Shown in pieces: positions 7,995-16,626 of a DNA stretch of 64,000 nt. Within the stretch, counting starts at the first letter, position 1. Each line of letters starts with the position of its first letter. Origin of the DNA: an uncultured Verrucomicrobiae bacterium (GTDB lineage: Bacteria; Verrucomicrobiota; Verrucomicrobiia; Limisphaerales; AAA164-E04). Where the stretch lies: positions 3,302,876 through 3,366,875 of the forward strand of contig OX638380.1 of assembly GCA_951813855.1 (NCBI GenBank). The letters run 5' to 3'. Below the pieces are notes generated by a model that made no database searches, was not told the origin of the DNA, and was given only the letters and a program-made list of their open reading frames with translations. A program made the translations under genes and the position numbers.

Positions 7995-10701
7995 TCAAAG
8001 GCAACTGATTCGGAAAAGGTCTGAGTAGATTGAATTCCATTTGGTTCTGTGGTGTTTTTCGTTTGCCTTTACCGGCAGGGCGAAAGTCAACTCGCACCGA
8101 AATTTACCGGCATCAGGGCCAGGAAGGTTTTCCATCGTGGAACAGGAAGCAGGCGTTCTTGGGATATCGGGCCAACTCCTTCGACCTGTCATTCGGCTCG
8201 GACAGGGAGAGGATTTCATGGTTGTATCGGGGATAGGGCAGTCGGGACTTTTTTTCGAGGAGGCTTTGATTGAACCATTCACGGCGGCGGTGCTGGGACA
8301 TCATCGCCGTTCCCTTACTGCTCCCAAATTCTGTCGAATAGCTGAGCGGAGATTCCGACCTGTAGTCCGTGACGTACGCTCCCTTCCGGTCGCCGGAGAG
8401 GTCGAGATGGTCGATTTTCCTTCAATGCGGACGGAAGTGCCCGGGAGATAAACGGTAGTGGCAGGGTCCCACGGCAGGGATTTCCGGAATCGGTCGTCGA
8501 GGTTTTCGAGGCCGGTCTTCCGATCGAAAGGCGCTTCAAGCCAGTTTCTCCAGTCCTTTGAGGATTTATCCTTAAAGGGCAGCGCCGTCAGAGCATCTTC
8601 TTTCGCTGCAATTAATTTTCGATTCCCGATGATCGGCGGCGGTACGGCGCGGCTGTGTTCCCAGTTCTTCTCGACTGTTTCGGCGGTGTATCCGACATGT
8701 TTCCGGACTTCTTCGGGAGAAGTTCCGGTGAGATCCGGCCTTCCGTTCGTTACCAGTTGGTTTGCCGACTCCTCGATAATATCATGGGTGAGATCGTCAA
8801 CAGCCGAGGTGTTCAGGTTCAAAGGCATGTCGGTTTCCACTGGTTGTCGCCAATCGTATCCGTAGGTCCAGAGATATCTCAAGGGATTGCGAAGGGGCTT
8901 GACCAGGGAATCGGCTGATTGCGTTTGGCGGAGAGGGCGTTTCTGAACCGGATGACGATCTCTGATCAGGCCGTCGTGACCGATGAGGTTGCACGGGTGA
9001 TTTCAGTCACCCCATGTCTGGGTCGCAGATTTCGGCTGTCAGCTGTTGTTTGAATTCCCGCGGCCTGGCCATCAGTCGGTCGGACTCGCTCGCGGCATGG
9101 GGTGCGATCCTGTTTCGGTCCAAGTGGGCTCCGCCTTTGGGGCAGGGAAAAAGCGGAGAAAGGCCGTTGACTCGTCCCTCGCTGTCGCGGCGGGCGTATG
9201 AGCAGACTACTTCTTTTTTCGTCATTCTGAGAATGTTACGGAAGGCGCTCCGGTCGGCTTCCGGGATCGGGATCGGATCAAGGCGTTTCGAAGCGATGAC
9301 TTGATCCGGTAATAGAGGATCGTCGACGGCGCGGCGCGGCCAGATCAGCGAATTTAAACCGGCGAGCCAAGTGTAGGAACGGGGTGCCGTCGCAAGGGCC
9401 GCCGCGGGACCCCAGACGATTTCGGAGCCCGGTTCGATCGAGTCTTCCGAACGTATCCCTTTTAAAGTAAGGTCCAATGCGGTCGGAGGACCTTGGATTA
9501 GAGCCTGTTTCCAGATTCCTAACGCTTTTCCTTCCAGCAGGCAGCTGCCGATTGGTTGCGCATGATCGATTCCCGTGAAAAACGGGAGGATGATATCCTT
9601 CAGCGAATTGCGGTAGTCTGATTCGCCGTCTGCGTTCAAAAGGTCAATGGCGTTTAGCCAGCTGGGACCGTTGGACAGGGGCATATCCGAAAGCGGAGGC
9701 TTCCACCAATTTGACGGGATTCCTTCGAAACGCCGGCTTTGGACCCGAAGGAGTTCAACGAAACGCCGGATGCGTTCCTGGGAAAATCCCTGCAGCAAGA
9801 CTTCGGCAAGCGCGGCGGTCAGTTGTCCTTCAGGAGTTTCGATAGCCGCTCGGCCATGGATGAAATGGACCGGAATACCGGAAGTTTGCGACATCGCGAG
9901 AACGTAATCGTCGTATATTTCCGGGGAAGCGGTTGCGATGGCTATGTCCTGCGGCCGGATGCCTTGAGACAAATGCCGTCGCGCCCAGCGGAACGCTTCC
10001 AAGATTTCGTGTTGCGGTTCGGCGCAGGAGTAGGAGAGGACGGTCGGATTGGCGGGAGGACGTTCTTCTATTCGGATATTTGTGTCTTCCAACCACGGAG
10101 AGATTTTTTCCTTTTCCGCAAACCAGATGACTTCGGTATGTGTCGCCACTTCCTTGAGCAGGGGGCGCCAGACGAGAGAGAGGTCGGTTGGTCCGTGGAT
10201 TTCGATTCGACCAAAGAGGGCGTTGGCGTGCCGGGCTCGTTTAGTTGCCGCAACTGCCAAGTCACCGGGGCGAAGATTTCCGGGTGGCAATAGGTTGAGA
10301 ACGTTCTCTTCCAACCGTGCCATCGAATGGAGACGTTCTCTCGCTGAAGCTTCGATTGCCCGGCTCGCTTCCTCTTGGAGATTGAGACCGTTCGTCCAAG
10401 CCTTCGAAAGAGTCGCGGCCGCGGCGCTTCCAAAGCCGGGAAGTGATTGGATTGTCTCGAGTTCCCCGGTCGGCTGATTGATCGCTTCAGACAATGCCTT
10501 GTCGAGGCTCTTGGAATCGATTGGAGTCTGGAAGCCGCCGGCAAGACGCGCTGCCAATTGGTCTACGGTAAGGATTTTCAACCCTTGTTCACCGTTAACG
10601 GCTGCGGAGGTTCTGTGGACCCGCCAAGCGAAACGGCCGCGGACTACCAAGGTCTTGAGGGACGACGACAGCGGATTGGTTTTCAAGTCGGTGTCAGACA
10701 T
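7995..10701 (-). pseudogene. AddB-like PD-(D/E)XK nuclease subunit, broken by about four single-base indels
   Basis: The AddB-type partner of the downstream UvrD helicase, about 900 codons if frame-corrected. The first frame (10701-9007) holds the inactive-helicase region: KTLVVRGRFAWRVHRT, TVLSYSCAEPQHEILEAFRW, WLAGLNSLIWPRRA. It stops at a C4 run (9010-9013). The product then continues as VTEITRATSSVT, shifts near 8975 to DGLIRDRHPVQKRP and PLRYLWTYGYDWRQP, shifts at T4 8415-8418 (VRIEGK then DHLDLSGDRKGAYVTDYRSE), and at T4 8128-8131 ends in LPGPDAGKFRCELTFALP. The first three are one-base losses and the last a one-base gain. The nuclease motif has D-Y-R where D-Y-K is usual. The breaks could be genuine decay or assembly errors; three of four lie in homopolymers. 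Confidence 0.85.
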
Positions 10702-11709
10702 GGCGAAGCCTTGATGGAGCTCCGCCTCGGTCGGTTTCGAGAATCATAGGGCCATGGGCACCCAAGGTATGCCTTGGAAGATTCTTCACGGGGTTCGCTC
10801 ACCGATTGAAGCTTTCGTTCCCGTTTTGTCGAGAAAAAGCAGAGGCGAGGAAATCAACCGAAAAGGGTTGGGAGAAAGACGGCCTTTCTTGTGCTCATGG
10901 GGAAAACGTAAGTTGGATGCCAAAGATCCAGGGTCGATTCGATTGGTGATTCTCTGGAACTGAGGTGGATGGATTCGTTTGATCGTTTCCGAACTGGAAC
11001 CAAATTTCAGCGGACAGCCACAACGCTTTCTCTGAGGGAATATTCAAATTGGATGCGAGTTGCCCAACCATCGCGCGGGTTCGATTTGAGGAGGAGAGAG
11101 GTCGGGAGAGGCGAGCTACCGCAAGCTACGCGTGATCTTTTCGGTCGAGTATCGGGGAACTTACTGCGGGGGAATGTACCTCCGTATTCTTCCTCGCGTA
11201 CCCATGTGAAATATTCGAGGGTGGCTGCATGTGCCCTGAGAGAAGATTGATCAAACGTTGCTCCGATTCGGTTCGTTGGTTGATCTCAGATGCGGTGTTC
11301 ATTGCTGGAATGCGACGAGAATCGGTTGTCGGCACAAACCGGCGTGAAACCCATTCCTAAGGCGCTCGAACAAGAATGCGTCGGGAATGCAACCGACGAG
11401 TTCGGGCACGAGCTGACGGAGAATGGCTGGACGTCGTCACTTTTCAACTACGACTGAGATGATGCGTTGAATATCATTCTCGGTAGCGTCGAGCGGATCA
11501 TGTCGGTCGAATTGCTCTACAGCAGTCGGGAAGAGAAGGCGGTAATCCTTGGCATTGGGCTTGGTGGGAGAGGGAAATCTAGTTTCATTGGAGAAAAAAA
11601 GGGGTGGCTTCCGTGACGCCCTGAATCAGGCACTGGAATGGTCAATTCCTATGGAGCCCCCGGGTAAAGCTCGAGTCGGTTTATTAAGGCTTCATTCGAA
11701 CGAGACCGT
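10702..11709. other. 1-kb gap between addB-like and the small membrane protein gene
   Basis: No gene is supported. Short open frames on both strands (for example plus 10969-11250) have no recognisable domain and no good ribosome site. The stretch separates the RecQ/membrane-protein pair from the AddB/AddA pair, so it may carry a promoter for the latter or be a degraded gene. Confidence 0.4.
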
Positions 11710-12105
11710 TCAAAAGAGACGCCAAATTTCGAACCCCAAAATGATCGCCGAAAGAGTGACGGCGGCAATGGCCGTGTTCTTTGTGATGGATCTCTGAATG
11801 ATCAGTCTTTCTTCCAGAAAGCGTTCCTCGATTTTCAGGACCGCCTCTGCCGTGCGAGAGGGGTTCGAGCGTTGCAATTGGTTTACGGTTTTTCGAAGAG
11901 ACGACGCGACATCGGTTAGGGATTGGGTAGCTGCTTTGGTCGAAGCTGAAATATCGATTATGGCATCAGTCGCAGTTCGGAGACTGCCTCCTGCTTTTTT
12001 GAGCGACTGAGCCAGTCCGTCGTGATCTTCCAGACGTCGGCATAGTTCAGTTAGCCGATTTTCATTTTCGATCAAATTTTTCTCGAGATCAGACAGTTCG
12101 CTCAT
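11710..12105 (-). CDS. Small coiled-coil protein with C-terminal membrane anchor (131 aa)
   Basis: Unrecognised. The N-terminal half is charged and helical (MSELSDLEKNLIENENRL..., residues 1-35), with heptad-like spacing. A Ser/Thr/Ala-rich helix follows (TDAIIDISASTKAATQSLTD), then a second charged helix around EAVLKIEERFLEERLIIQ. The last about 22 residues, AIAAVTLSAIILGFEIWRLF, form one hydrophobic span ending in a short charged tail, as in a tail-anchored inner-membrane protein facing the cytoplasm. The start lies 7 bases after the stop of the RecQ-like gene, so the two are almost certainly co-transcribed. It may anchor or regulate the helicase-nuclease; no homologous family is claimed. 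The ORF is well supported by operon spacing and a coherent domain layout. Confidence 0.75.
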   Translation of the reverse strand: MSELSDLEKNLIENENRLTELCRRLEDHDGLAQSLKKAGGSLRTATDAIIDISASTKAATQSLTDVASSLRKTVNQLQRSNPSRTAEAVLKIEERFLEERLIIQRSITKNTAIAAVTLSAIILGFEIWRLF

Positions 12106-12112
12106 GTGGTTC

Positions 12113-15100
12113 CTAACTTAGCGCTTGGCGGACGCCCGAAGCGTCGTATCGTCGTTCCAGGAAAGAAACGGGGGATCGCAAACCCTTCGTCAAGCGATGA
12201 ATTCGGTGGTTCAGTGCCGCTATTTTTCCACGAGGGTCGAGAACCTCGCCGGCCTTTTTTAATGCCAGATCGACCGCGAACGAAAGCTTTTCGCTTTGGT
12301 CGGGTAGTCTCAAAAGGCTCGTTACGAGCGGGAATCCAAGTCCGTGCGCTCGCGTTGTTGCGAGGTCGAATAACCGTTCGATAATCGCCTTCAATTCTTT
12401 TTTGCCGAGCTGGTATCCTACGATGGCTTTCAATACGGCCCGGCCGATCTCATTGGTACTGACGTTTTCGTCGTGATCGGAGCAAAGGGTTTCCGCTACA
12501 CCGCGCGTCAACAGTAGTCCGGGGTGATCGGGGTAGGATTCCAGTGCCCGGATGCAGAGACCTCGAAGTTCGCCAGCATCTATTGCCGTCTGGCATTTAT
12601 CGATTAGATCGCACCAGTTTCGCAAGGCGATATCGGGTTGATTCAGCAGCTGATCGATATGTTCCGCTCCGAATCCCTCCTGAAGATAGTCGAGCAAACG
12701 CGCCCTGATATCCTTGTCGTTTTTCGCCCGCCTCGCGAGCAGCATAGATTCCTGAATCATTCGCCTGCGGGATCTCTCGATTAGGTCGTAGGTGAACACG
12801 ATCAGTTCCGTCGCGAGCTTGATGACCGATCCATGGGGGTCTTCGGCAGGTAAGGAATCCAGTCGCGAGGATAGCATTTTGCTTTTGGCGGGTTGCGCGG
12901 CACGGACGTAGTCCAAGAGCAGTTTCTTGCTGCGCTCGGGATCGAACTTTTCAGTCGTGAGCACAAATTTGCCCGCTCCGAAATCCACCTCGTAATCGGA
13001 GAGCACTCCGATCCTAAGTAGCCGGTAAAGGGATTTTTCTTTACTCTTTCTTTCGTTGCCGGCTCGGTTTTGGCCGAATTGGGCGAACGGAATTTCAATC
13101 GTGCGCCGCTTGGTCAAATCGCCGATTTCATTCAGTCGTTCCTTGATATCCTCGATGTCCTGCTTCGAACCGGAATATCCCTTGAAATGAAACCACAGGG
13201 CGCGAATGACGTCGTCACGAACGCGGGCGGATTGGGATTCCTTTTTCCAGTGGGCTCGGAGTTCCTCCAGATCGAGGCTGGGGTCGAGCAGAGAGTCCGT
13301 TCGTTTGTCGTCGTATTCGGAAAATACGATCACGCAAACCGCCGGTCTCTGGTCCCGTCCTGCTCGCCCGGCTTCTTGATAGAAGCTCTCCAACGAACCG
13401 GGCATTCCGAAGTGAACGGTGTAGCGTATGTTGGGTTTGTCGATGCCCATGCCGAACGCCTTCGTGGCGACTAGCACTGGCACTCGATTAGCCTTGAAGT
13501 CAGAGGCGTTCTTTCGTTTTCGAATGGTCCATTCGGCCTCCGTGATGTTTTTGTTCGGCGGCTGGCCGGCGTATACGGTCACGTTCGCGTTGGTGGCGGA
13601 CTGTACGGTCTTGCTGGCTTCGTCCAAACCGTAGTTTCGAGCAGTCACTGTCGGTACGAAAATGATTCCGGAGGCCGTGCGGCGACCAGCCGGTTGAAAT
13701 ACCTCGGTGATCGGTAGATTCAATCTATCGGGCAATCCGTTTAACGCCCCTCGAAGGGCGGCGTTCGGATCTTCGGGCGGACGAGTTCGTATGATCCGGA
13801 AATAGAGTTCGGGGCGATCGAACGAAGGCGGGCGGATGAGGGCGTCCGAACGAGTCTGGTCGATATTCAAGTCGACGATCATGTCTCTAAGAACGGCTCG
13901 GGACGCCGTCCCGGTGAGCGCTAGCAATGGAGGAGAGGAGCCGTCTTGTCCAGTTCCGAAACGTCGCAGGTTGTCGCCGAGTTTGAGATAAGCGGGGCGA
14001 AAGTCATGGCCCCATTCCGAAACGCAATGCGCCTCGTCAATGACGGCGAGGTTGATCGAGGACACGTTGGTTAGGGCCTTTAGCGTGTTCCTGAAATTCG
14101 GCGATTGCAGGCGTTCGGGAGCGACTAGAACGAAGTGGTACTCGCCGTGTTCCACGCGTAACAGCAAACGTTTCCGTTCGTCGCTCGAAGAAAGCTTTCC
14201 GGTGATCGGAGCGGCCCGGTCGATCCCGTAGGAACGCATGCCCTCTACCTGATCTTCGATGAGCGATACCAAAGGATCGACGACGAGAGTCATGCCGGGC
14301 ATCAGCAATCCTGCGAGTTGATAGATCAGGCTTTTACCCGCACCGGTCGGCAAGAGAACCACGCAGTTTTTTTGTCGAAGAGCGTTGAAGATCGCTTCGC
14401 TCTGCATTGACCGGAAACATTGCTTGCGGAAGATGTTCTGAAGGAAGAACTCGAGCGAGGAATGTGCCTTCTCGTAGGCTTCGGAGGAAACTGCCCGCCG
14501 ACTGAGGATGGAGGCTCGTTCCGAAGCGAATTCCACGGGAAGGAAGGCTGGGCGCAGGATCAGGTCTGCTTGGTTTTCGAGGTCTATGCGCTGGTAGGGA
14601 CCGTGATAAGATTCGATCGATAAGCGCAGGGAATCACCTGAAATTTCCGGAGCCGTCGTCTTTTGCCATTTGCCTTTGTTATCGAGTGTCCAGGCGATCG
14701 AGAATCCTGGGTCGCAACGAACGGAGCAACACGCCGGGACGGAATTGCCGCCGTAGAGGGCATCGAGCTCGGTTAACAATCGCAATGCGTCTAGCACTCC
14801 CGCCGCGATGGAAGGATTGGCGCCGACTAGCTCTAGGTGCCATGATTTCCCGGCTGTCAACCAACCCCATTTGACGGCGTGAGCGATGGCGAACTGTGCT
14901 TTGGCGGCGTTCGTGCAATCGAGGAGAAAACTACCGATATTTTCGTCAGCAGGGGACGGTTTTAGAGCAGTCAGTGCCGTTTCGCATCGACGTTTTATCT
15001 GGTTGAGGACGATGCCGCCTTTTCTTCGGATTTCGTCGTGCGTTATTCGGAGCACCTCAATACCCATCCGTTTCAATGACGCGTCTCGAGCCTGGTCGAC

Positions 15101-16021
15101 CAGAATTGCCGAAGCGTGTTCCTCTCCGTCGATTTCGATTCCTAAAGGAGGGCCGCCGGGATGACAGAAAAGAAAATCGATTCTTCGTTCGCCGGATTTT
15201 TCGAGTCCCCTTGATTCCAGCAAAGTGTCGAGCGAGGCTTGGGGCGTGAACCAATGTCCCGCCGAGGGCCCGAGAACGCCGGGTACCCACTGCTCCAGAA
15301 ACCAAGCCTCGGCTCGGGTTTGCACCAAGGCGCTCGATCCGGCGTTGAAGGCCATTGAAGGTTCAAGGGAGAATTCGTTTCGCTTTAAAATGGCCGCCGT
15401 GACGTTTTCGGGGTCAAGGGTCCGGGTGATAGATTCCGGTAGTTCCCACCCTAATTCCGAGGTGTCGTTTTTCAGATCGCGTACCTGATTCAGCAGTTCG
15501 TGCCGGCGCAAAGCTTCAAGTTCCACTTCGAGAGTAGGGAGTGGCGCTCTGCCTCGTTGCAGGATTTTTCTCAGAAGCGATCCGACGAGGCGGGCATGCT
15601 CCGAAGCGTTCTGGCGCGGACGATTTCGACTGGAGAGCATCAGGCATTGGGTCAGCGACCGTTCCAATGTCGGATTTCCCGCCAGCCGACGGTGCAGCGT
15701 TCCGGGCATGCACCCAGCGGTCACATATTCGGAAATGAAATCGGTTCGGGGTGCGCCTTCGATCCAGAGGACCGGCAGGAGAGAGGGTAGGGCAGGAGCG
15801 TTGGATTTCTCTCGACGAGGCTCCTTTGATTCGGGACGGATTTCGATTGGTTTGGAGACAGCGTCAAAGGAGCGGATACCACGGCACTTCGGGAAGGTGC
15901 TGCAGCCCCAGAATTGGTTTCCGGCGTGCTTTCCTTGTTTTGCCGTTCGCAGCTTCATCGGCGAGCCGCATCTGGGGCATGCGATCACGTTGGGGGATGA
16001 CAGACGATCTTCGCCGTTCAT
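12113..16021 (-). CDS. RecQ-type helicase fused to C4 zinc finger and DUF559-like nuclease (1302 aa)
   Basis: A large multidomain superfamily-2 helicase, twice the usual RecQ length. Residues about 14-48 are a topoisomerase-type C4 zinc finger (CPRCGSPM ... CSTFPKCRG). About 280-330 is a Vsr/DUF559-like PD-(D/E)XK fold: RRIDFLF, then GIEIDGEEHAS and DQARDASLKRMGIEVLRI. The helicase follows: Walker A VLLPTGAGKSLIYQ (about 555), PLVSLIEDQVEGM, VIDEAHCVSEWGHDFRPAY (about 660), LALTGTAS, then VLVATKAFGMGIDKPNIRY and ESFYQEAGRAGRDQ. The cysteine cluster of RecQ-Zn domains is missing; a winged-helix-like region and about 250 unassigned residues end the protein. Start ATG 16019-16021 lies directly before the zinc finger. 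The fusion suggests a DNA-end or branched-DNA recognition, unwinding and cleavage machine, probably anti-phage. The domain calls are firm; the system role is inference. Confidence 0.9.
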   Translation of the reverse strand: MNGEDRLSSPNVIACPRCGSPMKLRTAKQGKHAGNQFWGCSTFPKCRGIRSFDAVSKPIEIRPESKEPRREKSNAPALPSLLPVLWIEGAPRTDFISEYVTAGCMPGTLHRRLAGNPTLERSLTQCLMLSSRNRPRQNASEHARLVGSLLRKILQRGRAPLPTLEVELEALRRHELLNQVRDLKNDTSELGWELPESITRTLDPENVTAAILKRNEFSLEPSMAFNAGSSALVQTRAEAWFLEQWVPGVLGPSAGHWFTPQASLDTLLESRGLEKSGERRIDFLFCHPGGPPLGIEIDGEEHASAILVDQARDASLKRMGIEVLRITHDEIRRKGGIVLNQIKRRCETALTALKPSPADENIGSFLLDCTNAAKAQFAIAHAVKWGWLTAGKSWHLELVGANPSIAAGVLDALRLLTELDALYGGNSVPACCSVRCDPGFSIAWTLDNKGKWQKTTAPEISGDSLRLSIESYHGPYQRIDLENQADLILRPAFLPVEFASERASILSRRAVSSEAYEKAHSSLEFFLQNIFRKQCFRSMQSEAIFNALRQKNCVVLLPTGAGKSLIYQLAGLLMPGMTLVVDPLVSLIEDQVEGMRSYGIDRAAPITGKLSSSDERKRLLLRVEHGEYHFVLVAPERLQSPNFRNTLKALTNVSSINLAVIDEAHCVSEWGHDFRPAYLKLGDNLRRFGTGQDGSSPPLLALTGTASRAVLRDMIVDLNIDQTRSDALIRPPSFDRPELYFRIIRTRPPEDPNAALRGALNGLPDRLNLPITEVFQPAGRRTASGIIFVPTVTARNYGLDEASKTVQSATNANVTVYAGQPPNKNITEAEWTIRKRKNASDFKANRVPVLVATKAFGMGIDKPNIRYTVHFGMPGSLESFYQEAGRAGRDQRPAVCVIVFSEYDDKRTDSLLDPSLDLEELRAHWKKESQSARVRDDVIRALWFHFKGYSGSKQDIEDIKERLNEIGDLTKRRTIEIPFAQFGQNRAGNERKSKEKSLYRLLRIGVLSDYEVDFGAGKFVLTTEKFDPERSKKLLLDYVRAAQPAKSKMLSSRLDSLPAEDPHGSVIKLATELIVFTYDLIERSRRRMIQESMLLARRAKNDKDIRARLLDYLQEGFGAEHIDQLLNQPDIALRNWCDLIDKCQTAIDAGELRGLCIRALESYPDHPGLLLTRGVAETLCSDHDENVSTNEIGRAVLKAIVGYQLGKKELKAIIERLFDLATTRAHGLGFPLVTSLLRLPDQSEKLSFAVDLALKKAGEVLDPRGKIAALNHRIHRLTKGLRSPVSFLERRYDASGVRQALS

Positions 16022-16626
16022 GGTCGCCTCAGTACCGAAGTAGAAACAGGCGATCGAACGGAAAATGTGCTGATCGGTAAACTTGGGTGCCCAATCTGGA
16101 GGTGCTGATACATCGACTATCGGTCACGCCATCCTGCCCTTGGAGTTTGCTTGCGTCAAGACGTAGGGGAGGCGGTCCATGGTCGCTTTGTTTTTCGATG
16201 TTTTGAGAACAACAGTGGAGAGACGGGTAGACTGACGCATCGGCCATTCCTCATTGGGTGCGGCGAGAAATCGATCAAGGGTTTTAGGAATTAGTTGGGT
16301 TTGAACGAATCACGGCTTTTTCCGTTTGAAAAGCCGATATTTTACGGGGTTGGCAATTGTCCGGGACGAAGATCGGTCATGACTGAAAACCGTCGCCCAT
16401 AACCCGAGATGGAAGGGTTAGCCTTGAATTCTGGAGTTCAGAAATTATCGCTGGATCAGATGAAAATGCTTTTCTTTCCGGTGCAGCTCCATTAGAATTG
16501 CCCGGTCGATTGGGTTAGTTGGGTTTCAAATGATGGTGGTTTTTCGAGTCAGGCATACTGTGACTTGGACCTCGGGATCGAGATCAGAGTGGTTTTGTGA
16601 GTCTGAGTCGATTTGGATAGCAAGTG
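16022..16626. other. Divergent intergenic region between RecQ-like and Ppl-like genes
   Basis: About 600 bases between two divergent operons. It must hold promoters for both but I see no clear sigma-70 hexamers or operator repeats, and no gene-like frame. It is a natural site for coordinate regulation of the two defence modules. Confidence 0.5.
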
